A program made the position numbers and the translations under genes. DNA of 64,000 nt from Onchocerca volvulus (Eukaryota > Nematoda > Chromadorea > Rhabditida > Onchocercidae). Shown here piece by piece: positions 13,932-28,700 of this stretch (position 1 is the first letter of the stretch; each line of letters starts with the position of its first letter). The DNA is taken from assembly GCA_000499405.2 (NCBI GenBank), contig HG738138.1:13579208-13643207 (forward strand), given 5' to 3'. The notes below the pieces were generated by a model. It worked only from the letters and a program-made list of their open reading frames with translations. It did no database searches and was not told the origin of the DNA.

Positions 13932-14171
13932 GGCATTTGACCTATGAAATTGAGAAAATACTTCCACAACTTCTGACTTTGAGTCATTGATTATAATTGC
14001 GCTAGATCGAATGGAAAACGTTATATTTTGTTTGTTTATTCGACCGTTACACTCCGTTCGGTATTCCATCAGGAACCGTCCACGGGGTGTGACATAAAGT
14101 TGTTCGAAACGTAATACTTCTTTTCTTCCTTCAACCGGTACGATTATCAGTTTCACCGAGAAACAGAGCAA
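13932..14171 (-). other. Unassigned exon-like open frame
   Basis: Minus-strand frame of about 80 codons with higher GC than its surroundings and mixed, non-repetitive composition; it includes EVLRFEQLYVTPRGRFLMEY. I do not recognise it. There is no ATG at its upstream end and no acceptor in the right frame next to it, so it is either an orphan exon whose border I cannot place or a chance frame. It is not linked to the DM gene by any phase evidence. Confidence 0.2.
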
Positions 14172-16095
14172 GCATAATCAAAAGACTGCTGAAATCGATA
14201 TAAAAAACAATGAAAAAAGAACTTCGCATAGTACTATGCTATCTGTTTTCCCGTCGCACTCATATTAATTGCAACTGAAAAGTTCTCTTGACATAATATT
14301 TTTATGGCCAAGAAAATCAACATCGGGCATTATTTCCATAACTAACGAAATGACCATCAAATAGTATATTCCATTTGTTTCCCATACGAATGGAATCTTT
14401 ACTTTTCCGCAAAAAGTAAATGCACTTTGGTTTGCGAAATCTGAACAATCGATGCAACTGCACAAACATCAAAACTTCACTTCCATCCTACCTCTTTTTA
14501 TTTCCATCGCAAACGAAACACTTTTTTATTCATGATAAAAAATTTTTTGATTTCTATTCGGTTGCGAATGAAAATATTCGAGAGATAGAGAAGGAAAAAA
14601 TAAAGAGACAGAAATGCGACAAGACGGAAAAAAAGCAAGAAAATTGTCAAATTTTCATTCTGTAAATCACTTTTGAAGTTTTTAGTGATACTGACATAAA
14701 CGAATACATTTCTCGTAATTACGATATGACAGATATACGAACAAATGCGACGGATCATCTATCTACGATACGATGACTGTTAAATCAAAATGAATAATTT
14801 TCAAGCACAAGCCATTGAGCAAGTTACTATTTGCTAGTTTATGTGTTTCCATGTAATTTACCCTCATTGAACAAGCGATGTTACGTCAAATTTTATAGAA
14901 AGGTAGCAGTTAGAATTGATATTTATAGTGTTAAATGTTACATGTTTCGGTATCGTATAATCAGAGTATCTCAAGGCAGATAGAAAAGTTAAAAGATGAA
15001 TCTTCCTTAATATTACGGCCGTAACCATGGAAATGTCGATTGCAATAGAATATGAACAATTCTCTGGGATCTTGTCAGTTTGCATTTCGTTAGAAGGATT
15101 TTATGAAATGAGAAGTTGACCGAAAAACATTAACAATTTGCTTACATTCAAATTTAATCTCCTGTGCAAACTGGAAACCATACATTCATTTGCGTAATTC
15201 AGATTCCTACGGGAATAAATCCAGGATCCATAGAAGTTAACAAGTCTTACCACTGTAGATAGTGATCGTTGAAGTGCATAAGAGAAATAAAAGAAATCAT
15301 CCGATCCGTTTTATTCAAACTTTTGTCTGCATGTCACAAAATGCAATGAAGAAAGCGAAAAAAGGAAAAAAAAGAACCTGAGTTCCTTAGGTTTTTTTGA
15401 TAAAATTTGCAAACAGGAAATGTAATTCCATCAACTGCTGTTAGCGATTAATTTCGATCCCACATGTAATGAATGCTTTAAATGGACAGATCAAAAAGTG
15501 TCGTAATTTAGTTATCTGGCAGAAAGATACTAAAGAAGATATTAAGATGGAAATACCATCAAAAAGAACCCGACTTCTTTTCTTTGAAAAGTAATGCTTG
15601 AATGAATAGTTTGATCGTACAAGCATGCAAGATAAGTGTATATGGGAATGAGAAAATCGCTGCAAAAGGGTGCGTGAATGCAAATATGGTATGGGGATCA
15701 CACGATCACGGACAACATCCTTCACCTCCCAACAAGCATATGTCGGTTGGGATCAATACGTACGTATCTTCAGTACTGTCACTGGCTTCGATGATAAAGT
15801 GGGGAGAAGCGCAGTGGTGATGTGAAAGCAACGATGAAGAAGTTGCAGACATGCTGAAACAGAATTGTTTTCGAAACGGAAAAACAAGCAGTGGAGCGGT
15901 CGGTAAGTGTGCACTGGCGTTCCTTGCCTGCCTCCTTCGGAGTGGCACAGCCGAACGGAAAAAAGTGCAAATGTAGCAAACAACATTATGCTCCGATGCC
16001 TTTCTTCAGTGTACCGGGCTGGCTGACTAGTACTGCGGGACGCTGTTTGGAAAAACATTTCAATCGAAAGAAGCAACCAGCAATCATTCGAACGG

Positions 16096-16126
<31 letters not shown>

Positions 16127-16156
16127 CACACACAAACACACACACACACACACACA
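16096..16156. repeat. (CA)n microsatellite
   Basis: About 60 bp of CA dinucleotides with CG and AA interruptions. Open frames reading THTHT or CVCVC across it are artefacts. Confidence 0.95.
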
Positions 16157-16386
16157 TCTTTTTTAAACGAAAAGTAACTCCGTGCGTGCACTATAAACAT
16201 TTGGGAAGGATGGATGGCTCTGGGAGTGGAGTAGTAGCGAAGTTCCATTGCTATTCGTATGCGTAAACAAGAAGAAATTTTTGAAATGACAAATTCTTTT
16301 GCAACAATTTTTGCTGTTGAAATGACAAAAATTTATTAGTTTGTATGTTTTGCAATATGACCAGGTCTACAATGATGATATGATTT

Positions 16387-16445
16387 AATTTGACAATAAT
16401 TAATTCAACAGAAATCTTTCTTATTCAATTAATTATTGTCAAATT
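16387..16445. repeat. Perfect 19-bp inverted repeat (hairpin)
   Basis: The left arm AATTTGACAATAATTAATT (16387-16405) and its exact reverse complement (16427-16445) flank a 21-nt loop. No gene is adjacent. It could be a foldback remnant or a structured RNA; nothing decides which. Confidence 0.85.
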
Positions 16446-19400
16446 GAAGAGGTAGAAAACACTTGCTAGCATCAGAACATCTGAGCTCTTCCTAAATTGA
16501 TTGTAGCATCTTGAGTTATTTAAAATTAAATTTCAGAAATTCGTTCCGATAAATTCAGTCAAAACCAGATTTTAATAAATTAGCTAAGCATGCCGGAAAT
16601 GCATCGCATTCATGACAAAGAAATTTATAATTTTATATAATTAATTTTAACAATTGTTTAATATTTTGAAAGAGCAGAATGAGAAATATTTTCATTATGC
16701 TCAGCCAGTAAATTTTCCTACTTGAGAGGTGGTCGAACACTTTTCTTCGCGCTGAATATAATCAATCACACAGTAGGTATGGTAACCGCGAATTTTCCAA
16801 TGTTTTGTTGTCAGTCTGCTGTCACAGGTCGCCCCTTTCTTCATCGACTTATTTATGCAATCCTGTTTAGAATACGATGATAATCGGTACGGTAATTAGC
16901 ATCAAGATTGTTCGATATTTGACTGATATTGTGTAGAAGCTGATCGTTTAGTTCTTATCCTATGACCTAACAGTTTCAAAATAATTCCTGACTGAACAAA
17001 ATCAAATAAAGACAAAGAAAAGAGAAAAACTGTGAAAAATAGTAGAAAAGAGAAGTATTATTACCAATGTTACATATTATTTCCACAGATTTTAATATTA
17101 GCTATTATAGAAGCATTCATCTCCAAACCCTAAATTATTTCAAAGTGCATTGTTGTACAGATGTTGTGTTGTTTGCAGTCTTGCAATCAACAAATTTTTT
17201 TGGCAAAAAAATTTGATTATTGCAAAATTACAAACATTCATGTATTTATATTTCTTGGATGGCGAAAAACAAAAGGTACGGTGATTAGAATAGAGTGAAT
17301 ATATTGCAAGAAAAAAATATTGAGAATATTTACTGAAAAAATTTTTCGAATTGATATCAGCCATATTCGGCTGAGAGATCATCACTATTAATATGACTAA
17401 ATGGATCTAGTTGTTTTAAGTGTCGAATGCACGTAAATCACAGTTTCATAATTTTTGAAACTTGAACCATTTCGATGAATAAAGCTTCCAGCATATCGCT
17501 ATATTATCAACGACAATAACTGCACTTTTAATTAAAGAAGACCATTTAATGATTCATTCAATCTTGGCATAATATTAAGTAGATGAGAATAAGTGTATCT
17601 TTCAATAAATCATTGCATAAGTTATAATTATTAAGGATATCGAATTGCTAAGATACATCACACATATTCATGTGCAGTTGTCTACAGTTGTTGGCAACAA
17701 TAATTCAGGTTTCTTACCACTTTTCCCAGTCGCAGACTGGAATTTAATTTAATCGCAGACTTGGTCAGTTTGAATTTATAGCGTTATACTAAATTTGATC
17801 ACGATTTTCTCAGAAAATCAGCATAATTAATAGATAAAATTTGACTTAAAAATTTAATGGATAAAAAGTGAAAAGACAAACACTATATGTCAACATGAAA
17901 TCCGCAACAGTACCTTAGAAATAATAAACAAAAACAATTTTCTTTCCTTTGCCATTTTTTTTCCAGTCATTGACAAAATGTTTGGTATAAATAACGAACG
18001 ACAAACTCAATCGTTCTAGTTTATGGGCGGGACTGTCTGTCACAAAAAAAAAAAAAAAAAATGGAGATTTTCAACTAGTATTTGAAAAAAACGGCATATT
18101 TTGATAGGTGAAAAAAGGAATTTGAGAAAAGGGATTGGGAGCTTGTTTGCACGATAAAATGGATGAACAGTTGCGCAAACAATTGTCAGTTTTTATCTTT
18201 ATTTCCTGTTTTTGAATCTATCGCTTGAACATTTTTCCTGGATTACTGCCATTTTCTTTTTTTCTGGATGTAATTTCCAAAAAGTTGCTAGAAAGTGACA
18301 TCACTTGCCAAACTATGAAATCTTCATTATTTTAGAATTTCTCACTTTTTCGTTTTTACAAAATTATATCTAATTCTTTGTATTATACTATATTTTATAT
18401 CATATTATATTTTTTTTTGTACTTGCAAAGACTTTTTTTTATATTGAATAATTTAAAATTAAATAGTAGTGAAAATCAAGTAAGGAAAACATTATGAACA
18501 AATTTAACTTCAAATTTCAAAGCGAATAAATTTACAATTTAATTGTGAAGGATTAAGCAGTTAGGATAAACGAGTAACGAAATTTATAAATATTCTCATT
18601 AATCCTAATAGTAAAGAGAACGCTTTCAACACAACCATTTTTTATCAAAATAATTTTTATTTTATTAGCTATGCTAAAATTACGTCATCATTTGTTTACT
18701 TTGAAATTTAAAAATAAAAATTTGAAACGCACTTTTTCTTGTCCTTCGGCTCCGCACTCTACGCACCATTTTTCTGCATTGAGTAATTTGAAGTTCACTT
18801 AATCTGTTGGATTTCTTGCCCAAAAATTTGATTTTCATATTTCTCCATTATATAAAAACTCAGAAAACAGAAAATCAAAAGAATGGAGATAAGATGGGGG
18901 TATCTTGTCATTCAAATCTTGCGATGTGAGCGAAATGATTGCGTCAAAAATGTTGAATCTCACAAAACATATTATATCAACCACTATCAATGTCAATGCA
19001 CCTTCATGATAAATATCGGTGATTGCATAACTGCAATACTGTTTCAATCGGTTCAAACAAAATTTTAAAAATACAAAATAGAATGGTTCTCAAGATCTTT
19101 TTCACTTTTCCTGATTCGCAAAAAAGAAAAAAGCACTTATTTCTGCAATTAAAAGTTCGTTGAAAATCAAAAACATAACTAATCTGCAGTGAATATCAGG
19201 TGCAGATAACTCTCTCAATTTTTTTATTTCTGCACGAAATTTGATCAGAAACATGATTTTTGTTGGAAAAAAAAACAAATCTAGAGGAAAAAACAAATTT
19301 TTTTCTGAAAAAATTTAAGCAATCATTGTTTACAAGTCGAGGTATGAGAATGACAGAATAAAAGTATTTGTAACGTGATACGACAGAATATTTGAAAACT

Positions 19401-22400
19401 TTAAACAAACCAAAACGATCTTCCACTATGTTCTTTTTTTTTGAATTGAATATAATCATCTTCATCCCTTATCGATCTTTTAGTCAGTACTTTGAGAGAT
19501 GATGTGAATTAAATAATTGAAAAACATTTGTGTTTCTTAAAACATTTTCATTTCATTTACATTTACATTTTCATCAATTTTTTTTTTCTGCTGACTGCTA
19601 ACTTTGGTGCTGGGAATGTTACTCTATGGCAGGTGACAAATTCTTCAATAATGTGAAATGTCTCTTTCAGGAACTCCTCACATATGTAAACGCATTTGAA
19701 TTGCAGATTGAAATAAGCTTCATCGAAAAAGCTTCGAAAAAGCTCAATTCAACAGTGCTTCAGATGCTTAATATTCGAAACAAATTCAAAATAAAATTGA
19801 AAAATGTCAACAAATTTAATGAAATTCAGAAAAAATTCATCCAAAATGGACACAAAAAATTATGAAATGATGAGATATAAGTTTATATTTTTGGAATCAT
19901 GGCTAAAAGTCACTGAAGGTTAGAAAAATAAAAGTGAAAAAAAATTCGAAAAACTGACTGCTAGAGACAATTTATTTGCTGTGCAAAACTAAATTGTTGG
20001 AAACATTTGCATTTCAAAGTGGAAATTTTGGAAGGAAATTTTGCTGGGAAGCATAAATATTAACTTCTCCACTTTTAGCAAAAAGGTAAAAAGGTAAAAA
20101 GAGAAACGGAGAATTTGTAAATAATTCCTTTTCATGCAAATAAGTAAAATTATCTCAGCCCTTTATCATTCTTGTACTCATCATTAATGTCCTCCCGGGA
20201 AGATCATTTCCTTTAAAATATGCTTCTGACATATGATCACGTCAAACGATTATATTCGGCTTTTGCTGAAGTTTCAACAAAATCGCCATAATGATATTTG
20301 TATCACTATGCATTATGCATTACTCATTTAAAAAGTGAATTATTTTGTCAATTTATTGAAAATTTTATTTATATATAAAGTCCATTGCTTGAGAAATATT
20401 TTTACTTAAAATGAAATGAAGGACATTTCGGAATCCTTCCCTCTTCATTTTTTCTCATTAAGTATATAAATTTTCGCCTATTTCAATTCGAGAAAAAAAG
20501 TAAGAAGGATCAGCAGAATTTTTTCATAAATGTTGCGAAAATTTCTGCAAAAGAAACGAAATTTATTATCCTGGTTTAAATTTAATGCAATTATTTAAAA
20601 ATTCATCAATCCAACAATAGTATTGATGCATGAGAGGTGGGAGAAAGATTGTGAAAAGGTGGTGCAAGAGTGCAAATGGCCTTTTGATTGGTTCCAAAAA
20701 GTAATACATTCGTTTGATACTGTAATCATAATTTTCCAGTTTTCCTCTAGAATTCAAATTAAACAATTTCAACATTTTTTCTAATTAGCAAAGATGTAAA
20801 CAAGGAATAACCAACCGTTCATGTTAGCAGTGCTAATACAACATTTTCTTATTGTCAGCATTGACACGCTACTTTCGTCGGGAATTTTGCATGTTTTACT
20901 CTGTGTATAATTCCAGTAAAACTAAATGTGATTATTGCAAACTTGCAGCTCAATGAATGAATCTGATTATTTTGAGCTCCTCTCCAGTGAATTTAGTCAT
21001 TTCGAACTTATAACTCAATAACTTCATTTTGCAGATGCTCCTTTATATTTCAAATTAAAATAAAAATTTCAAATATATTCGAAATTTAGACTGAATTTTC
21101 CTGAATTATTTAAAGGTAAAATGGCATATTGATGATAATATAGCGTGCTTTTTCGAATAGATGTCTGATCATGACAGTTCCAAATTTTCAGGGAATACTT
21201 CAAGTAGGCAAAATGAATACGGTACTCTTACAGCATAGGGATTTCATAAGAGAAGAACGAAGAAAGAAACAGAATCAGATTTTGAATTCTGCGCTCAGCA
21301 AACCAAAATATTTTCCAGTGAATTAATGAATTAAAAAGAAATGGAAGTTAATGAAAAAGATGGAGGATGGAAAAAAAATCAAGTAATAGATAACGTGGTA
21401 GATCAGTAATTTATGTTCGCGTAGGCGTGATACGACATGATTAGGGCAGATTGGAAATGGATATATCGGGGACGGGAGACGTGCCGTGGTTGGAAGTTGA
21501 AATGGGAATGGAATGGCTGGAGTTTCGGGAAACACTTTGTAATGCGAAATTATAAATGAAAGCGGTGAAGAATATACAAAGGACTGGAAAATAGCAGTAC
21601 CATGAGCGAGGAATAAACAAGAAGGCGGGGGATGATGTCTGGTTTAACTGGTGGAAATGCGACAAACATTAATCCGAACGACCCCGACCCATTTTTTTTA
21701 TCGAAAATAACTTGTTTTGCTACTGTTATGGTTGATAATTCTTACATTTCCTTTCATTTTTTTTAAATCGAATAATAAAATGAAATTGGAGGCGAAAAAT
21801 ATCTGCCACTTTGTAGACGTAAAATTTTTTTCCAGAAATAATATTATTGGCGCGTCATTGCTTTGTATGAATAATGAATAAATGAAAAAAATGTAAGCCA
21901 GATAGCTTTCCAAGACAACCAGAATTAATGATACAAGTAATCAAATCACTGAATATAATGTAAATATTAACTAGATGGTTTTATAGATTTTTTATCTTTT
22001 CAAAAGGACCTTCCATTTGAGATAATCGAAATCTGCATCCAATAAAGCTGTTTTGACGTTTGAAATCAATAGATTGTGATAACCATTAATTTATATAAAT
22101 AAATTTCTAAATTTTGATTCATTGATAATCTAATGTGAGTAGTATTTATGCAATTAGAAAATAATCTAGGGAAAGCAAACTTGAAAAGGAAACATTCGAG
22201 CTGCCAACCATCAGATAATGGTTTCACAAAAGCTTTTGGAAGATAGACAAGACGAAACATTTTGAGTATTTACATTAATTCTGCAAAGAGAAGAAGCGTT
22301 AAAATTTTCAGACAACTAATACATCAGAATTTCTCTAATTTCTTACTTCTTGGCGAGAATGAATCATCGTCAAGGAAATATTTTTCCAGTCATTAAAAAA

Positions 22401-25400
22401 ATTTCCCACATTGCTTTATAGTTCATATTTCATTATCAGTTCATTTAATAGACGGATCGAGCACAATGATTTGATGATTGAAAATTAGCGGGCGTTATAA
22501 GCAAGTCTAGCTGAAGATTGCTTTAGAACATTCAAATATCAATACCTCCAGTGATTTCTTTTTACAGTTTTCAGATTTCTTAAAAAAAAAAAAAAAAAAC
22601 AAATATTGCTTTTAAAAAAGAAAAAAAATTGAAACATCAATTACTTTTTAAAAATATATTTGCCACAAATTCTTGAAAAATTGGATAAAATTCGAATAAA
22701 GTCAATTTGAACTGTACGTACGCAAACAATTATTTAATTCAAGTGTAGTGTTACAGAGAAAAATCGCAAATCAATATTAAATTTGTTTTGATTTGGGAAT
22801 ACAGTAAATTGGATGGTAATGGGATAATGAAGATGATATTGGCAGTAAGACCACCCCATGATATGATGACATACTGTACACTTATTATCATTATAAATAC
22901 TGCCATCGTCCGTGATTATTAAATGTGCGAAATCAAGTACTTTAAAATATTGATGAAATCATTCAAACTTTTGCTGATCTCGTTCCATTTTAACTTCAGT
23001 TTCAGACTGTTCATTATCTAACAATGTCTACTTGAATTATTGGAATCAATTTTAACTAAATATAATTTCCAAACTTCAATTTTTGTTTGCCGAAATATAA
23101 ATCCCATTATTTTTAATCAATTAAGGCCGTATAAAAATATCAGCTATGGCGATGCTAAAGATGATAATGAAGATACATAGCGAAGAGCGTGGTGCTTATA
23201 AGTTGATGATAAGGAATGTGATCTTGATAATAACTTCAATGATAACTTTGAGAACAATAGAGCTAGCAAGAGCAACTTCTCATAACCTGTGATCCGAGCA
23301 CTAAAAACTTGATCTTATTGATCATACAAATAATGATAATAAATCTGTTACTTTAATCTCTCTTTTGTTACTATTTTATAGTATGCTTTTCGTTTTCAGA
23401 TTATCGATTAAAATACAAACAGTAAAGTTTCAAGCAATTTGATTGAATGTATTTCAGTGGACTGTAAATGAGGCGCTAATGATTCATTTGAGAAGTTTTG
23501 AATTTTTTTTTTTTTAATTGATTAAAAACCATGGATAATAACTTGAACAAATGCCAATATGATAATGAAAACAATGATAAGAAGAAACAAGTACCATCTA
23601 CAGAGTGTTTGTACTGCAATTGGATTTTGAAAAAAAGAAAAAGTTTCTCTTGAACAGACAAGTATGCTGAAGCAATCATACTCTGCATGAGGGAAGTTGT
23701 CCAGAATGATCGAACGAGTATTGCTAAATGAGAATTTGCAGAGGAAAAAGGTTTGATGTTTGCAAAGATGTGATATTAAGGCCAAAGATTGCCACAGAAC
23801 AGTAGTTATTTCTTCATTATGAAATTTCACAATAAATATCTGATATATTTAATAACGACTTCAACTGAATAGAAAAAGCTGTAAATGAAAAAAAAAAAAC
23901 CAATTAACTTGTTGAGAGACAAATGAACGGAAAATATTTGTGACACAACAAATGGGACAAAAAGTGAAGAGCGTGTGCTAAGTACTGATTACTGATCGAT
24001 GTATACACTATCATGAGTTAGGAAGCTATTTAATTAATTACATGCAAGACTTTTCCAGAATTTTTTGTAAAGTCCAAATATGATTCTCCCCGATATGTTC
24101 AAAATATACGGACAAGGTGATGAAATATTTACATTAGTGTAGCACGACAGGCATCACACACATAATAAGTATAGCTATAATGAAATCTATAATCACGAAA
24201 AAATAGAATCATTCCATAATTTCTGAAAAATTTTGAAAAATTTCCATAGAAAGGCTGTAAATGAAGAAAAAACTAATTAAGCAGTCAATAGCAAACAAAA
24301 AATGCAACAACTGATTAAATGAGTTGTGTAAGGAAAGTGAGCTTAAAAAATAATTAGAAATCGGGGAAATTTTGAATTAAGATCTGTTCTCGACTTCGAT
24401 TGTCAACTTAGTTGCAAGATTAATTGCCGAATACTGAACAAGTTGGACAATCTTTCTAAGCTTGCATTCGATTCCAAGCAGAGCTTCACTATTTGCTTCT
24501 TTGAAATAAAGATAGCAGAATGAGTTTGAAGAAAAGGTTCAAAAAAGCGGTCATTTTCTCTCCTAAGTGAAGTGGAGCAAAGAGACGAACGGTTTAAGCG
24601 ATCGGAACGGCGGCGGTGCTGGTGGTGGTGATTGTAAGTGTCTGGAAATCAAATGGCACCGGCATGGGAGTGGTATGGGTTGGCTGTGCTGACGAGACAT
24701 TGTCACATTGCTGTCATGCTGGAATTGTACATAGTCAATCTGATGAGATTGAAAGGAGAGTTGCAAGGTTGTTACATAATGCAATGGCCAGCCATCCGCT
24801 GATGAAAGACGAACGCTTATAGATAATGTCATATTTGGTTAAGGGACAGAAACCGGAAGGGGTCAAGCGATGGTTAAATCAGAAAACCAAAGTTCGTTCA
24901 TCTGCAATCAGGCAACTATTCCTGTTTCCAAGCCCAATACTTCATCTCTTCATCATCTGTAACAAATTAGTATTTTCACTTCCATTTCAATTTTCCATTT
25001 CCAGAAGATATCGTGTAAATTTTAAGGTCTCAAGTCTATATTAGTTATCCATCTAACTCTAAAATAATTCAAAATTTAAGTTTTAAGGCAACAATAAAAT
25101 TACATATTGAATATAGTCATGTTAAATATGCTCATCTTGAATTACTTGTCCATAGTCCATCATCTACTTTGTACGTGAGTTTAATCTTATACGCACGTGA
25201 ATCATCATTTCTCTAATCTGTCATTTGCCGATTTTTTTTAAAAGTAGTGAAACTAAAATGATATAGTAAAATTCTCACCAAATGTGTTCATTTGCCATGA
25301 TGGCAACAATCGGAGCAACGTTCCGTAACATTCTGTACCTGTCAACAGCATTGCTATCTGTCTCGCGTACTTCATTAACTTGTTATGATATGAGCTGTTA

Positions 25401-25650
25401 TATAGCCTTGGAACTATCGTCAAGCAATGAAAGACTTTAAAAGCAGGTTGCTTAGGAGGTGTGGTAAAGTACCGCCGGTGACCTTTAAACTCATTAGATT
25501 CAATCTATATAAATAATTTATGAATATAAATTTCAGACTTGTGAATTGATTGAACTGTCATTGCTGAGATCGGATTGATTATACACTAATATATTCTTAG
25601 TCTCATTAGTTATAATTAATGGCTAATGATAGCATCATATAACATCGGAG

Positions 25651-25654
<4 letters not shown>

Positions 25655-25694
<40 letters not shown>

Positions 25695-25738
25695 AAAAAA
25701 AAATTTACACATATATATATATATATATGTATATATAA
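25655..25738. repeat. (TA)n microsatellite, two blocks
   Basis: Pure TA runs at 25655-25692 and about 25712-25738 are separated by an A-rich spacer. Confidence 0.95.
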
Positions 25739-28700
25739 TACAGATACTTATAGGAAATTTTCAGTCTTATTAATAAAATTTCAAATTTGCTGATAATCGT
25801 TAAATTTCAGAAAAAAAATTCCATTTTTTAAACTTCACTTTTGGTAGTTATTTTCATTGTTATTTGCAGCTAAATGCATTCAACTTAGTAACTCTAGAAT
25901 TATTTCAATTAAGTATCCACCATCACATCTTTAATTCTTACAATGTTGCTCACCTTTTAATTGAATTCCGATTTCATTAATTCCATCTTCCTAACTCATC
26001 GAAATAAACACTATAACTTGGACTTTCGGAAAAATTTTTAATATTTTACTTACCACGAATTATTAGTTTTTGTTATGTGCCACAGATTTATTACCAAAAA
26101 TAATTAGGGGACGGAAAAAAAAGCAGTCATTATCAAATAAATAGCCACAGAAGTATTATTAAAACGTAGATTACGTACTTTCTCTTATGAGTTTTGTTTA
26201 CTTGTTTTTCGCCTCTTTTTTTCTTGTTTTCCTGCTCAGAAAGAATGTATACAAAAAATTTTTGGAGCTTTGAAAAAAAACAACAATTCGCTAATCATCG
26301 AAACTAATTGTTTCGCTATAAAACTACTACCAAATGATGCATCGGATGGATCAACAGAGAACGAATGAACAGGAAGAATAATGCCTCAAGCAATTCCAGG
26401 ATAGGGCTTTCGAGACGGAAACTATATAATTTATGATTTGTATCCGTCATGACACAAAGGTCATTAGCTTTAGCTATCAATTCAATTTACATACAATCAT
26501 AATGCAAACTTGGGATTTTCATCATGAATGGATGAGATACAGGGCAAAATATGCTAGTTAATGATAAACAAACAGTTTTTAAATGAATTCGAACTAAATC
26601 AGACTGAATTGAGATTTGAAGACGAAAAAGAACACAAAATGTCGACATGGTCTTTCCTATACTTTTTTTCAGATCGATGATCAGAACTCATGTAGCGATG
26701 AAAAATGCATCGTTGGACTGAAAAAAAAAAAAAGTAATTTCGATAAAAAGTTTGAAAATGGGAGAAATTAAAGGAAAAAAGCAGAATTGTGGGATGAAAT
26801 TAATAATTAAATCGAAGTGGAGTGAAAGAGAAATAAGTGAGGGAACACTTCTCTCTCTTCTCGTTGCCAGCCAACGATGATGGCTGTTCGCCGACATAAT
26901 ATCGAATGTCCATATTGGCACACTTTTAATGTATTTTGACAAATGAAACAGAAACAGTGAGTGTAAACTGATCGCCATTCAAACTGATTACAAATCGAAT
27001 TCAAATTATTTCAGTATTTTTGTTCATCATAGTTGAATATTGTGGGAGGAATTTGTTTCACAGATTGAACTGTTCAAAATTGTTATAAAGTTTCACGTTA
27101 GCTAATGAAACAGTGTGATACCACTTACAATATTAAAAATCGAAGCTTATTGATCCGAATAAAGCCATTTTTTTCGCTATGTGATGCTATATTTTTGATG
27201 TCAATAGTGTACTGATACTATTAGCCAACTTTCTAGAAAGCCAAGTCACATAATAACAGTTTCTTACTGGCCAAAATATAATAGCGAAGATAAGGAGAAA
27301 GAACTGATAAATGAAGGTGAACGATTTTTGATTATCTTTTCTAGTAGTGACAGTCATCAGAGATTGCTTAATTCAAATGCTTTTTTTCGACATTTCTCCG
27401 TTATTCCACATTTTCAGTCCCACACTCAAGGGTCAATGATGATTACTGCTATTTCTAATGTGAAACAATTGGCTATTTATCATTCTGCGGTTTTCCCAAA
27501 CAAAATTCCTCATCTTTCTTCCTCCTCCTCTCCCGAACTTTTCCCGTCCCTGAGACATAATGGACAAACGTCCATCATCCATCATTTCTACACATGACGC
27601 TACCGTTTCTTGAATTTCTATTCAGATTTATTTTTTTGTGTTTCTGAAACTCTTCGAAAATTATGAGAATCATTTCGGAATGTTTCAGTTATTGGATTCA
27701 CCTCTTTCGTAATTATAATAGAATTCTGAAGGAATGAAAAACATAAAATATTAATTATATTAAGAGAACAATGAAATTTTAGATTTCCGATAAGTAGGAG
27801 CAATTTAGTCAGATCTGATAATATTTCTTGTAAAAAACTGCACACAGTTCTCACTTGAATTCATTCTAAGATTTCAAAGTGAATTTATCCGCTTTTTAAA
27901 CAACCCGAAACCGACTGCAGTGTATTGACACCTTGCAATAGTGGGATATTATGGAGAGGTCTTACTACAATATTAGGTTAAAAATTAATAAAATGAACAG
28001 AATGATTTCTCACTTTCTTGAAAAACTTGAACATCAATTTTCGGATGGATACTTGGTAGGTTTCCCTTTTTCTATGTTCAGTGATTTGGGACAGCTCAGC
28101 TTATCAATTTGAGTTTACGAAAACTATGGCACGTGAAAAAATAGAGAGGGAATTTTCAGCAGAATTTTTCAATACTATATTTTTCGGTGGAAAAAAGCTT
28201 TTTATGGTTTGTTTTTGTCCTACAAACCATTAATAAATGATAAATTTCGAGAAGCGATATTTGTACAGTTGCCTATAAAAATGGCATACCAAAGCTGAAA
28301 AAAAAATGTTATTATGTATAAATAATAGCTTTGTGCTTCTTTGAAGCAATTTGTTCAGAAATGACTTAATAGTTCAGTGAGCACAAAAAAACGAATGCCG
28401 TTCCACAATTCAGAAAACCGAAATTATTGAAAAAAAAAAAGCGATAAAAAATATTCCAATTCTTGCTAAATAATATTCCGGCTAAATGAATATTGAATGT
28501 CATATTTCTTTCATCGACAATTTTTTTATTATGCCGTGAGAGATAATTTCAAGTCTAATTTCTCCTTTCTTTTGTTATTAGAGAGACTATTATTGTGTTT
28601 CTTCTCTATTTTATTTTCTACATTTAATTGAATTTGATCAATAAATTTAGCTGTTTTCAACATTTTCTATTTTATAAAATATTTCCTCTGAAAATGTACA

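Noticed and set aside
15753..16166. Frames of 91 and 134 codons on both strands
   Set aside because: They run through the CA microsatellite and give Thr-His or Cys-Val repeats; no domain elsewhere in them.
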